From an uncultured Spirochaetaceae bacterium (GTDB lineage Bacteria > Spirochaetota > Spirochaetia > Treponematales > Treponemataceae), in the NCBI GenBank assembly GCA_902789325.1, contig CADANN010000023.1:1-34684 (forward strand): a DNA stretch of 34,684 nt. Reading direction: 5' to 3'. Positions 6,678 to 15,299 of this stretch are shown in pieces. The position numbers were made by a program, and so were the translations under genes. Below the pieces are notes generated by a model that was given only the letters and a program-made list of their open reading frames with translations, did no database searches and had not been told where the DNA came from. Numbering within the stretch: position 1 is the first letter of the stretch; every line of letters starts with the position of its first letter.

Positions 6678-8411
6678 TTACTTGTATCTAATTAACAAAT
6701 CCGTGTGCCCCTTCTCCATTTCCGGCTTCTCGCTCAATACATTATAATCGAACTCTTCATATTCCGTAATTGCAAAACCAATTCTTGAGTTCTCGAGCAG
6801 TCCGTTAGTCTCAAGTAACTTTCGATGCTTGTCTTTATCATAATTGTGCTTATACCAATCCGGAAAATTCCCCTTTTTTCCAGATCTCACAAAATCATAA
6901 CGCAACAAATCGTAAATCAGATTTTTGTCCAAGACCCGGTCAAATTCGGAGTAGCTTTCTTTCATCACAAAATCATTAATCAATTCAAACCAGTAAGCTT
7001 CCCTTCTCGCCTGCTCAAAAGCTCCCACACCACGCCCATACTCAAGCAAAGCACACAAAAACTTCCACGGGCTAGCCTTGCGGAAAACATAATTCATCGT
7101 GCGCGCAAAACTTCCCTTGTTCCAATAAGCATCGGTTACAATCTCCATATCTTTCAAAAACGCAATGTCCCCAAACGACAAATACGGCGTGGAAAAAGTT
7201 TCGTAAGCTGGACTCTCCATCCACTTCCAGCCGTTTTCTTTTGCGTATGCCTCCATCTGAGTGCCGCCAAGAATTTTCAAAAAACCCAGCTGCAAAGCAT
7301 CAGGCCGTAAGTCCATCACAAAATCATAGCTGAGTCCAAAACTTTCCAGATCCTCATAAGGCAGACCCGCAATCAAATCCAGATGCTGATGTATCGTCCG
7401 CGGAATCTTTTTGATTTTTTCTGCAAGTGCTTCGACATTTATAGAACGGTTTATAGCCGCCAGAGTTTTCTTATTCGCCGACTGAACACCCATTTCAAAC
7501 TGCATCATTCCTTCAGGGATTTGCTGCAAAAAATCCAGTGCCTTATCAGAAAGATATTCCGCCTCAATTTCAAAATGAAACATCGTCTTTCCGTTGTGAT
7601 GTTTCATAATGTAATCCCAAATCCCGATGTAATGATTTTCATCAAGGTTATAAGTGCGGTCTACAAATTTTACAAGTTTGATATTGTGGTCAAGAAAAAT
7701 CTGAAGTTCACTGCAGGTCCGCTCAAGGCTTTTAAATCTAACCCGCTTATCAACAGAAGAAAGACAATAGGAACAAGAAAAAGGGCAACCTCTGCTCGAT
7801 TCGTAATAATAAATTTTATGGTCCGGGTCTGCCTGGCCCGCAACTATCTCAGGATAAGGAAAAGGAATGTCATCAAGATTATGAATTAAATCGCGGTTAC
7901 CGGTAAAGGCAATCTCACAGCCGGCACCACTGCATTCACCGGCTCTATAATAAATGCCCTTTATATCAGCCAGTTGCGAAAGAAGAGTTTTTGGCTGTCC
8001 CCCGCTTTTAGAAATCATTTCGCGGAAGGTCTCTTCCCCTTCCCCAAACATGATAAAATCTAACGCAGGTATATTGCCCAGATATTTTTTAGCGCCATAG
8101 CCAAACTCGGGCCCACCAGCACCCAGCACGCAATCTGGCAAAATCTTCTTAATTTCAGGTAACAACTTACACACATATTCAGCATTCCAGATGTAGGTTG
8201 AAAAAAGAATCCAATCTGCATTAAAAGAAGCAATTCCGCGGAGCACCTCACCAATCGGCTGGTTTATCGTGTACTCCGCAATCTGAATTTCAGCACGGCC
8301 CACATCACGCAACATATCCCCACACCGCGCCTCCGCGTAATTTTTCAAATCACGAATGGCGAGGTTCGTATGCATGTAGCTGGCGTTTACCGAAACAAGA
8401 AGTATTTTCAT
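6678..8411 (-). CDS. B12-binding-domain radical SAM protein (DUF4080 type)
   Basis: A 577-residue protein. An N-terminal cobalamin-binding-like Rossmann domain (about 1-150: 'MKILLVSVNASYMHTNLAI', 'GAGGPEFGYG', 'FGEGEETF') precedes a radical SAM core with the iron-sulfur motif C209-x3-C213-x2-C216 ('GCPFSCSYC') and a C-terminal DUF4080-like region (about 380-577). The N-domain lacks the D-x-H-x-x-G cobalamin motif, as in many such proteins. These enzymes cleave SAM reductively to start radical chemistry; the substrate of this subfamily is not known. The start at 8411 is chosen because 'MKILLVSVNASY' is the canonical domain start; the ribosome-binding site is weak. It follows the KilA-N gene by 28 bases but is not functionally linked to it by anything visible. 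Confidence 0.85.
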   Translation of the reverse strand: MKILLVSVNASYMHTNLAIRDLKNYAEARCGDMLRDVGRAEIQIAEYTINQPIGEVLRGIASFNADWILFSTYIWNAEYVCKLLPEIKKILPDCVLGAGGPEFGYGAKKYLGNIPALDFIMFGEGEETFREMISKSGGQPKTLLSQLADIKGIYYRAGECSGAGCEIAFTGNRDLIHNLDDIPFPYPEIVAGQADPDHKIYYYESSRGCPFSCSYCLSSVDKRVRFKSLERTCSELQIFLDHNIKLVKFVDRTYNLDENHYIGIWDYIMKHHNGKTMFHFEIEAEYLSDKALDFLQQIPEGMMQFEMGVQSANKKTLAAINRSINVEALAEKIKKIPRTIHQHLDLIAGLPYEDLESFGLSYDFVMDLRPDALQLGFLKILGGTQMEAYAKENGWKWMESPAYETFSTPYLSFGDIAFLKDMEIVTDAYWNKGSFARTMNYVFRKASPWKFLCALLEYGRGVGAFEQARREAYWFELINDFVMKESYSEFDRVLDKNLIYDLLRYDFVRSGKKGNFPDWYKHNYDKDKHRKLLETNGLLENSRIGFAITEYEEFDYNVLSEKPEMEKGHTDLLIRYK

Positions 8412-8439
8412 TTTTTCACTTTTTACAGAATCCCATTCA

Positions 8440-9306
8440 TTAATTTTTCTCAATTGTATCAGAGATTGTCAAAATCTTCTGCGAAGAAAAATCCAAGCCT
8501 TGAATTGTATGAAGCTGCTTTATCGCAGTTTCTCGTAACATCTCCATCCGTTGCGGCTGTTCAATATTTTGTTCAATCAAAATCGCATTATAACTTTCAA
8601 GATTTGCAAGAACCAGAAGATGATGCAAGTCTGCATAATCTCGTATATTTCCCCTTTTACCAGGATTATCCTTACGCCATTCTTTAGCAGTTTGACCAAA
8701 AAGCGCAACATTTAACAAATCAGCTTCATCAGCATAAACAAAAGATTTTTGTGCAGGTGTCAATTCTGGAATTATTAAGTTTTCTTTTATCGAATCAGTA
8801 TGTATTTTATAATTTAGTTTTGAAAGTTCTCTGTTCAGATTCCAGTTTAACGAAAGACGGGAATTTTCATCGGATTTGAGACGACGATAGTCTTTCATTA
8901 TATATAGTTGGAACTCAGGAGATAACCAGCTTGCAAACGACATTGCTATATCAGAATGCGCAAAGGTTCCACCACCATAACGCCCAGACTTTGAGACAAT
9001 ACCAATTGCATTAGTCAATTCTATCCATTTAGTTGGTGTCATGACAAAACGATTTGCGCCAGCTTCATTTTTAACCGTGTCGAATTGCACACGGTTAAAA
9101 CTTGGGTTATGCAAAGTTTCCCAAACTCCAAGAAATTCTATCGTGTTACGATTCCTCATCCAATTCTGTATTACAAATCTTGGATCATCATCATTGCGAT
9201 ATTTTGCAATATCCGTAAGAGAAATAAACTCATTTTCGAAATCAGTTGTATAAATACCAATTTCTATTCCCTTTGCGTGGATTGTTTCTTTTATTGTTTT
9301 ATCCAT
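8440..9306 (-). CDS. KilA-N domain protein (phage-type)
   Basis: A 288-residue protein with an N-terminal KilA-N DNA-binding domain (about 15-145): 'FISLTDIAKYRNDDDPRFVIQNWMRNRNTIEFLGVWE', then 'SGRYGGGTFAHSDIAMSFASWLSPEFQLYIMKDYRRL', the family's signature block. The C-terminal half (about 170-288) is helical and matches the region found in chromosomal KilA-N proteins ('FVYADEADLLNVALFGQTAKEWR'). KilA-N proteins are common in phages and mobile DNA; their cellular function is mostly unknown. The start is the second of two close ATGs: AAGGA lies six bases before 9306 but abuts the ATG at 9312. No other phage gene is nearby. Confidence 0.88.
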   Translation of the reverse strand: MDKTIKETIHAKGIEIGIYTTDFENEFISLTDIAKYRNDDDPRFVIQNWMRNRNTIEFLGVWETLHNPSFNRVQFDTVKNEAGANRFVMTPTKWIELTNAIGIVSKSGRYGGGTFAHSDIAMSFASWLSPEFQLYIMKDYRRLKSDENSRLSLNWNLNRELSKLNYKIHTDSIKENLIIPELTPAQKSFVYADEADLLNVALFGQTAKEWRKDNPGKRGNIRDYADLHHLLVLANLESYNAILIEQNIEQPQRMEMLRETAIKQLHTIQGLDFSSQKILTISDTIEKN

Positions 9307-9678
9307 AAGCATTCCTTAAAATGAATCATTAGATTTTCAGCGCCAGTCCAACTCCCGGCCTGAATTATGGTAAAGAAAAAACGATGATATAATAAATATA
9401 CAAATAATCACGTGCATACTAATAAATGCAATTTGTTCGTTGAAAGCGGTCTTCTGCACGGAATGCTTTACAGTTTTAATATACTAAAATATTAAGCGGG
9501 AGTCACCCTCTCAAACACCCCCAATTAGAGTTTAGCAATAGTTATTTTATTTTCTTTGGAAATAGCCATAATTATCTGCTCTGCTTTTTCTGGCCACTTA
9601 TTAATGATCCAATTCTTTTAGGCTTACAAGGTCCTTCAGCGAATTACAAAGGTACTTTGATTAAAAGAGAGATTAAAT
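9307..9678. other. Non-coding stretch between xpt and the KilA-N gene
   Basis: These 372 bases hold no intact gene. A minus-strand run at 9525-9617 encodes 'NWIINKWPEKAEQIIMAISKENKITIAKL' and a stop. This looks like the C-terminal end of a helical, possibly winged-helix protein, but it has stops just upstream and no start, so it may be a gene remnant. No clear terminator for xpt, no tRNA and no long inverted repeat were found. Confidence 0.4.
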
Positions 9679-10254
9679 TTATCTAAAAACAATAGTTCCA
9701 GTTTCGGCATCCATGCTTTCAATAATTGCAAGCGATTCAAGATCTATGCCCATTTCGCGAAGTTTTTTTCCGCCGTCCTGGAAGCCTTTTTCTATACAGA
9801 TTCCAACGCCTTCAAGAGTTGCTCCTGCCTGTTTTACAACATCAATCAAGCCCATGCAGGCAGCACCGTTTGCAAGAAAGTCATCAATAATCAAAACATG
9901 GTCATCTGCAGTCATATATTTTTTAGAAATAAAAATATGATTTGAACACTTGTGAGTGTAAGAATAAACTTCAGAAGAATATTTATCATCATCCTGAACT
10001 ACAGTCTGAGTTTTTTTAGCAAAAAGAACCGGGACTTGAAAATAGCGGGCAGTAAGGCAGGCAATTCCAATACCAGAAGCTTCAATTGTAAGAATCTTTG
10101 TGATTTTTTTCTGATAAAAATGCTTTTTAAATTCAGAACCAAGCATATCCATCAGTTCTACATCAATAAGGTGATTAAGAAAGCTGTCTACTTTAAGAAC
10201 ATTACCAGGTTTAACAACGCCATCTTTTTTAATTCTATCTTCAAGAAATTTCAT
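9679..10254 (-). CDS. xpt: Xanthine phosphoribosyltransferase
   Basis: Transfers phosphoribose from PRPP to xanthine (and often guanine), giving XMP or GMP for purine salvage in the cytoplasm. The 191-residue length is standard for Xpt. The N-terminal 'MKFLEDRIKKDGVVKPGNVLKVDSFLNHLIDVELM', 'ILTIEASGIGIA' and the PRPP loop 'VLIIDDFLANGAA' (about residues 122-134) are all diagnostic. GAGGG precedes the ATG. It is the last gene of the ABC-transporter operon, 21 bases after the second permease. This strongly suggests that the transporter brings in purine nucleosides or bases. No purine riboswitch was seen before this gene or the operon. Confidence 0.93.
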   Translation of the reverse strand: MKFLEDRIKKDGVVKPGNVLKVDSFLNHLIDVELMDMLGSEFKKHFYQKKITKILTIEASGIGIACLTARYFQVPVLFAKKTQTVVQDDDKYSSEVYSYTHKCSNHIFISKKYMTADDHVLIIDDFLANGAACMGLIDVVKQAGATLEGVGICIEKGFQDGGKKLREMGIDLESLAIIESMDAETGTIVFR

Positions 10255-10275
10255 ATTTACCCTCTTTTTTTAAAT

Positions 10276-11253
10276 TTATCTTTCTTCTCTAAAGTATGCA
10301 AGACCAAGCATTTCCGGAGCCTGATTTTCGCGTTTTTTCTTCATACTTGTGATTACAAGAACTACAATTGTTACAAGATACTGTGTCATTTTAAACAGTT
10401 CCTGAACGGCACGGCTAAGTCCCGGAATATACATGTAAAGAATGTACAGAGCACCAAACAAAAGCGATCCCAAAATTGCTTTTCGGCTATCCCAGAGACT
10501 GAAAATAACAAGGGCTACGGCAAGCCAGCCGCGGTCACCAAAGCCATTATTAGTCCAGGTTCCACCAAGGTACTCCATTACAAAGTAAAGTCCACCAAGA
10601 CCTGCAATAGCACCACCGGCTATTGTTGCAAGATATTTATATTTTTCAATATTGATTCCGGCAGCATCTGCAGCTCCAGGATTTTCACCAATTGAGCGGA
10701 GATTTAACCCAACGCGGGTCTTCAAAAGGAAGAAAGCCATAGCAAAAGCAAGAATTATTGCAAAGTAAGTCAAAAATCCGTAACTGAAAAAAAGCTTTCC
10801 AATCACAGGGATTTTTGAAAGCCCTGGAATACAAGCCTGATAAGCTTTTGCTGTAGTTGCAACGCTTACCTGTCCAACTCCACCTGCAAGACGAGAGATT
10901 GAACCGCCAAAAAAGTTTCCAAAACCAATTCCAAAAGTTGTAAGGGCAAGTCCCACAGTATTCTGATTAGCCCTCATTGTAATTGTAAGAAAACTGTAGA
11001 TTAAAGCGCCAAGCCCGGAAACAAGCAGAGCAAAAAACAAGGAAACTAAAAATCCAACTAAAGGAACTGGAGTTGCAACAGCGCCTTCGTAGATAAAGGC
11101 TCCCATCAAACCTGCAATACCGCCCATATACATAAGGCCTGGAATTCCAAGATTAAGATTTCCAGATTTTTCTGTAAGGATTTCGCCAATAGAACCAAAA
11201 AGAATTCCAATTCCCTGAACAATAGCTTTCTGTATAAAAGTCAGTAAAATCAT
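10276..11253 (-). CDS. Nucleoside ABC transporter permease (NupQ/PnrE-like)
   Basis: A 325-residue inner-membrane permease with about 8-9 hydrophobic segments. The pattern 'FGSIGEILTEKSGNLNLGIPGLMYMGGIAGLMGAF' at residues 17-51 is the hallmark of the second permease of BMP-dependent nucleoside transporters, and 'GLNLRSIGENPGAADAAGINIEKYKY' (near residue 180) is the cytoplasmic coupling loop that meets the ATPase. 'GLGGLYFVMEYLGGTWTNNGFGDRGWLAVALVIF' is also conserved. A strong GGAGG lies before the ATG, and there are 3 bases between it and the preceding permease gene, so the two are co-translated. Substrate specificity is set by the binding protein. Confidence 0.9.
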   Translation of the reverse strand: MILLTFIQKAIVQGIGILFGSIGEILTEKSGNLNLGIPGLMYMGGIAGLMGAFIYEGAVATPVPLVGFLVSLFFALLVSGLGALIYSFLTITMRANQNTVGLALTTFGIGFGNFFGGSISRLAGGVGQVSVATTAKAYQACIPGLSKIPVIGKLFFSYGFLTYFAIILAFAMAFFLLKTRVGLNLRSIGENPGAADAAGINIEKYKYLATIAGGAIAGLGGLYFVMEYLGGTWTNNGFGDRGWLAVALVIFSLWDSRKAILGSLLFGALYILYMYIPGLSRAVQELFKMTQYLVTIVVLVITSMKKKRENQAPEMLGLAYFREER

Positions 11254-11256
11254 AAT

Positions 11257-12360
11257 CTATTCCTCCTTACCTGTGCTTTCGGTCTTAGCCGTAGTTTTTT
11301 TCTTATCAAAATTCAATCTATAACTTATAAAGAACTGGCTTCCAATAAGGAAGAAGATGATAATTCCAGTCAAAATATCAGAAACATTTTCATTCAAACC
11401 AAACTGGCTGGCAATCTGAATGGCTCCGTTATCCATAAGACAAAGCAGGAAGGATATTGCAACCATGGCCAGGGTATTAAAATTACTCATCCAGGCAACA
11501 ATAATTGCTGTAAATCCACGACCGCCGCCAAGGCTTGTAGAAATTGTATGGCTGGCACCGCTTACAACAAGGCAGCCTGAAAGACCGCAGATTGCACCAC
11601 TAAGTGCCATTGTACGGATAATTACTTTTTTAACATTGATTCCGGCATATCGCGCAGTATTCCAGCTTTCACCAACAACACTAATCTCATATCCATGTTT
11701 GGTATATTTTAAATACCAGGCAACAAAAACTGTAACTAAAATTACAAGCAGAAGATTCAAGCCATAGCGCTGGCCAAAAAGTGACGGGAACCATCCCTTA
11801 CTTGAAACAGGATTAATAATTCCAACCGAGTTAGAACCGGCAGGATTTTCCCAGAATACAATGCTGAAAGATATAAGCTGTGCTGCAATGTAATTCATCA
11901 TCAGGGTAAAAAGAGTTTCGTTAGTATTATATTTTGCCTTAAAGTAAGCAGGAATAATTCCCCAGATAAGACCAGCAAGGCAAGAAGTAATCATAATTAA
12001 AGGAAGCAAAACAGCATTCGGCAATTTTTCGCAGTAAATCATAAGGGCTGCAGATGCAAAAGCGCCCATAAGCATCTGACCTTCAGCACCAATATTCCAG
12101 AAGCGCATTTTAAAAGCTGGAATTAAGGCAACGGCAACCAGAAGCAAAACCAGAGTATCGCGAATTGTAACCCAGACGCGGCGTGTAGAACCAAGCGCTC
12201 CGTTTAATATTCCACCATATACTTCAAGAGGATTTAAGTCAGTAACCGAAATAATAACAACGGCGCAAACAATCAGCGAAAGTAAAATTGCTCCAATGCG
12301 GATAAGCAGCGAATTCCATAAAGGTAAAGGCTCTTTTTTGCTCAAACGAATATTAAACAT
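11257..12360 (-). CDS. Nucleoside ABC transporter permease (NupP/PnrD-like)
   Basis: A 367-residue inner-membrane permease with about 9-10 hydrophobic stretches. It carries the first-permease signature 'KMRFWNIGAEGQMLMGAFASAALM' (about residues 84-107) and the coupling loop 'YEISVVGESWNTARYAGINVKKVI'. It pairs with the permease that follows. Its ATG overlaps the stop of the ATPase gene by one base (TAATG), preceded by GGAGG, so ATPase and permease are translated in step. The C-terminus ends in a short Lys/Thr/Glu-rich cytoplasmic tail, which is not unusual. In Treponema pallidum the equivalent PnrA-E system takes up purine nucleosides. Confidence 0.9.
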   Translation of the reverse strand: MFNIRLSKKEPLPLWNSLLIRIGAILLSLIVCAVVIISVTDLNPLEVYGGILNGALGSTRRVWVTIRDTLVLLLVAVALIPAFKMRFWNIGAEGQMLMGAFASAALMIYCEKLPNAVLLPLIMITSCLAGLIWGIIPAYFKAKYNTNETLFTLMMNYIAAQLISFSIVFWENPAGSNSVGIINPVSSKGWFPSLFGQRYGLNLLLVILVTVFVAWYLKYTKHGYEISVVGESWNTARYAGINVKKVIIRTMALSGAICGLSGCLVVSGASHTISTSLGGGRGFTAIIVAWMSNFNTLAMVAISFLLCLMDNGAIQIASQFGLNENVSDILTGIIIFFLIGSQFFISYRLNFDKKKTTAKTESTGKEE

Positions 12361-13877
12361 TATTTTACCTCCGCAGTCATAAGATAGCCAATTTCTTCTT
12401 TTGTAGTTGTACGGGCGTTCAAAATGCCGGCAACCTTTCCATTATTCAAAACTAAAATACGGTCGCTCAGAGCTAACAGTACATCAAGATCTTCAATAAT
12501 GCTGATAACAGCTGCACCCCGCGATTTCTGTTCGTTTAATTTATTGTAGATTGCGTAACTTGAATTGATATCAAGTCCACGAACCGGATAAGCGACCATC
12601 AGAACATCCGGATTGCTGGAAATTTCTCGACCAACAAGAACCTTCTGAACATTACCACCGGAAAGTCGACTAACCGGATACTCAATACTTGGAGTTTTAA
12701 CTTCAAGTCTCTGTTTAATTTTGTCAGCCAGACGTCTAGGTTCTTTTCGTTGAACAATCTGCCCTTTACCTTTTTTATAGGTTCTAAGCATTACGTTATC
12801 AGTCATGCCCATAAGACCAACAAGTCCCATTCCAAGACGGTCTTCCGGAACAAAGCTGATATTTACTCCAAGCTTTTTAATTTCACGGGTAGATTTATTA
12901 GTTAAATCAATTTCCTCAAATTCATCATTCAAGAAGGCAATTTTTCCGCCTGTATATTTGCAAATACCATCAATACATTCAAAAAGCTCATGAACACCAC
13001 AGCCTGCAATACCCGCAATTCCCAAAAACTCGCCAGATTTTGCAGTAAAAGTAACGTTATCCAGAGCCTTAAGGCCTTCTTTGTTGTAACAAGTCAAACC
13101 TTCTACCTTAAGAAGGTCGCGGCTGTTTACCGGCATTGAACGCTCAATATCAAGATCGATTTTCTGTCCAACCATCATTTCTGTAAGCTGCTGAATTGTG
13201 GTTTCAGAAGTTTTTACAGTATCAATATATTCGCCCTTACGCAAAACTGAAACACGATCACTTATTTCCATCACTTCATTAAGTTTATGTGTGATGATGA
13301 TGATAGATTTTCCAGCCTTACGCATGTTTCTTAAAACATCAAAAAGCGCTTTTGTTTCCTGTGGTGTAAGCACCGCAGTTGGTTCATCAAGGATAAGGAT
13401 ATCAACACCCTTGAACAAAACCTTTATAATTTCAACAGTCTGTTTTTCTGAAACAGACATATCGTATATTTTCTGATCTAAATTAATTTTAAAACCGTAC
13501 GCATCACTGATTTTTGAAATTTCAGCTTTAACAGCAGACATATCTAAAACCTGCTTGCCTTCCTGTCCAAGAATAATATTTTCGGCAGCAGTAAAAACAT
13601 TTACCAGCTTATAATGCTGATGAACCATTCCTATTTTATATTTGTAGGCATCTTTTGGAGAATGAATTTCAACATTCTGCCCATTAATCAGTATTTCACC
13701 TTCGTCCGGGCGGTAAATACCTGCAATCATATTCATCAAAGTGGTCTTACCAGAACCGTTTTCACCTAAAATTGATAAGATTTCGCCACTATTTACAGAA
13801 AGCGATACATTGTTATTTGCAACAACATCACCAAATCGTTTAGTAATATTTTTTAATTGAACTACCGGACTATTCAT
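12360..13877 (-). CDS. Nucleoside ABC transporter ATPase, two ABC domains (NupO/PnrC-like)
   Basis: A 505-residue protein with two fused ABC domains that powers uptake. Domain 1: Walker A 'GENGSGKTT' (about 38-46), family-type signature 'MSVSEKQTVEI', Walker B 'DILILDEPT'. Domain 2: degenerate Walker A 'GIAGCGVHEL', signature 'LSGGNVQKVLVGRE', and Walker B 'DVLMVAYPVRGLD', where the catalytic Glu is absent. This asymmetry is normal in sugar/nucleoside ATPases of this class, so only one site is expected to hydrolyse ATP. The ATG at 13877 has GGA about ten bases upstream; a TTG six bases earlier is less likely. A terminator-like hairpin separates it from the binding-protein gene. Confidence 0.92.
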   Translation of the reverse strand: MNSPVVQLKNITKRFGDVVANNNVSLSVNSGEILSILGENGSGKTTLMNMIAGIYRPDEGEILINGQNVEIHSPKDAYKYKIGMVHQHYKLVNVFTAAENIILGQEGKQVLDMSAVKAEISKISDAYGFKINLDQKIYDMSVSEKQTVEIIKVLFKGVDILILDEPTAVLTPQETKALFDVLRNMRKAGKSIIIITHKLNEVMEISDRVSVLRKGEYIDTVKTSETTIQQLTEMMVGQKIDLDIERSMPVNSRDLLKVEGLTCYNKEGLKALDNVTFTAKSGEFLGIAGIAGCGVHELFECIDGICKYTGGKIAFLNDEFEEIDLTNKSTREIKKLGVNISFVPEDRLGMGLVGLMGMTDNVMLRTYKKGKGQIVQRKEPRRLADKIKQRLEVKTPSIEYPVSRLSGGNVQKVLVGREISSNPDVLMVAYPVRGLDINSSYAIYNKLNEQKSRGAAVISIIEDLDVLLALSDRILVLNNGKVAGILNARTTTKEEIGYLMTAEVK

Positions 13878-13912
13878 TCTCAAATTCCAAAGATAAAGGA
13901 TAAAATTAAAAA

Positions 13913-13940
13913 ACCGGCAAATCTGAAACGACCTGCCGGT
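13913..13940 (-). terminator. Terminator-like hairpin between binding-protein and ATPase genes
   Basis: On the minus strand ACCGGCA (from 13940) pairs with TGCCGGT (to 13913) across a 14-nt loop, followed at once by TTTTTTAATTTT. It sits 22 bases after the binding-protein stop and 35 bases before the ATPase start. It could act as a leaky terminator that keeps the membrane genes below the binding protein, or as a 3' stabiliser of the first cistron. Confidence 0.6.
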
Positions 13941-13962
13941 AAATATTATAATGAAAAATGAA

Positions 13963-15147
13963 CTAGCGTTCTACAATTCCATCAATTCTCAAATCGAATG
14001 CTGGAGCAGCAAAACCATTCTGTTCATTGAATGCACCGTCTTTTACGTATGCAGCATATTTAGCATAGTCACCGCCGGCTTTAATCAAATCTTCAAGAGA
14101 TTTTCCACCAACAGTGAAAGTCTTTGTGTTGAATACCTTCAAAGAACCATCTTTGATTGCAGCAATTGCAGCGTCAGCTTTTGCATTAGCATCAGCAGTT
14201 GCAACCTTAGAGTTAATCTTTGTGATATAAACAGCGTTTTCTTCGTATCCCTTTGACCAGTCTACGTCGAAGCTTTCACCTGCCATTACAGCCTTTGCAG
14301 AAAGTGTATAGAAAGCACCCCAGTTCAAAGCAGCAGATGTAAGAGCAGCATTTGGAGCTACAGCAGTCATATCAACATTGTAACCTACACATGGAACACC
14401 GTGAGCTTCGCAAGCAGATGGAGCACCAGTTGTATCAGCATGCTGTGAAATAAGAACACATTTTGCAGCGATCAAAGCTTCAGCTGTTTCCTTTTCAAGA
14501 GACATATCAGCCCAAGAGTTTGTATAGCGAACTTCCATTGTAGCAGAAGGACAAATTGAGCGGGCACCAAGGAAGAATGATGTATAACCAGAAACTACTT
14601 CAGCGTAAGGATAAGCACCAACATAACCAATTTTTGCTTCAGAAGCCTTGATTTTGCCTGAAGAAATCATTTCATTCAATTTAAGACCAGCAACAATACC
14701 AGAAACATAGCGTGACTGATAAACAGATGGCATAAAGTTGTGCATGTTTTTCAAGCCAGTAGATGCAGCCTGATAACCTGTTGCATGAGCAAAAACAATC
14801 TTTGGATATTCTTTTGCAGCCTGAATAAGGTATGATTCATGACCAAATGATGTAGCGATGATGTATGTACAACCCTGTTCAGCAAGGTCGATTGCAGCAT
14901 CGTAACATTTTTCAGATTCAGGAATACCTTTCTTTTCGATTACCTGTGCATCTGTAAGACCTAAAGTCTTTTTCATTTCTGCAACGCCCTTCATGTGAGC
15001 TTCTGTGTAACCTTCATTTTCATCACCAATGTAAATTACACCAACTTTGAAAGAAGGAGCCTTCTTTTCCTTCTTACTCTTTTTTGCTGCAAACATACTA
15101 CTAGTTAATACAGCCAAAGCCAAAACCAAAGCAATTGATTTTTTCAT
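13963..15147 (-). CDS. pnrA: BMP/PnrA-family purine-nucleoside binding protein
   Basis: A 394-residue periplasmic binding protein of the BMP (Med/PnrA/NupN) family that delivers substrate to the permeases encoded downstream. A signal peptide is clear ('MKKSIALVLALAVLTSSMFA', with likely cleavage before AKKSKK). The mature protein starts with a lysine-rich linker and the first beta strand 'FKVGVIYIGDENEGYTEAHMKG'. 'ADMSLEKETAEALIAAKCVLISQHADTTG' and 'CVGYNVDMT' are conserved parts of the hinge and ligand pocket. Unlike TmpC/PnrA of Treponema pallidum, the signal peptide has no lipobox Cys, so it appears to be soluble in the periplasm. AGGAG precedes the ATG. Purine specificity is inferred from xpt at the end of the operon. 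The symbol is by family resemblance. Confidence 0.88.
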   Translation of the reverse strand: MKKSIALVLALAVLTSSMFAAKKSKKEKKAPSFKVGVIYIGDENEGYTEAHMKGVAEMKKTLGLTDAQVIEKKGIPESEKCYDAAIDLAEQGCTYIIATSFGHESYLIQAAKEYPKIVFAHATGYQAASTGLKNMHNFMPSVYQSRYVSGIVAGLKLNEMISSGKIKASEAKIGYVGAYPYAEVVSGYTSFFLGARSICPSATMEVRYTNSWADMSLEKETAEALIAAKCVLISQHADTTGAPSACEAHGVPCVGYNVDMTAVAPNAALTSAALNWGAFYTLSAKAVMAGESFDVDWSKGYEENAVYITKINSKVATADANAKADAAIAAIKDGSLKVFNTKTFTVGGKSLEDLIKAGGDYAKYAAYVKDGAFNEQNGFAAPAFDLRIDGIVER

Positions 15148-15182
15148 TTTTGTGTCTCCTAACACTAAAGTCATTTAAACGC

Positions 15183-15229
15183 AAAAAGGCGTCAGTAATT
15201 AATTATAAAAATTAATACTCAACGCCTTT
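15183..15229 (-). terminator. Hairpin with U-tract upstream of the binding-protein gene
   Basis: A long imperfect stem (AAAGGCGT with ACGCCTTT, extended by an AT-rich inner stem) is followed on the minus strand by TTTTT. It ends about 35 bases before the binding-protein ATG. It is either the terminator of the upstream phosphatase gene or, if the promoter at 15247-15275 is used, an attenuator in the operon's leader. Confidence 0.6.
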
Positions 15230-15234
15230 ATTGT

Positions 15235-15275
15235 TTCCATATATGGAATTTAGTAATTTGACGACATTTGGTCAA
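15235..15275 (-). promoter_or_regulatory. Candidate promoter and operator of the purine uptake operon
   Basis: On the minus strand TTGACC (15275-15270), a 17-base spacer and TAAATT (15252-15247) form a candidate promoter. The perfect 14-bp palindrome TTCCATATATGGAA (15235-15248) overlaps the end of the -10 box and the expected start site, a position where a bound repressor would block RNA polymerase. No purine-riboswitch core sequences were seen in the leader. Confidence 0.45.
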
Positions 15276-15299
15276 GATATAATAGAAGATGACAGCTGA

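Noticed and set aside
9534..9686. Plus-strand coding frame ending LQGPSANYKGTLIKREIKFI next to xpt
   Set aside because: It has no start or ribosome-binding site, is largely the hydrophobic antisense of the minus-strand fragment, and overlaps the xpt end.
15183..15275. Purine riboswitch before the purine operon
   Set aside because: The conserved three-way-junction sequences were not found; only a palindrome and a terminator-like hairpin are present.
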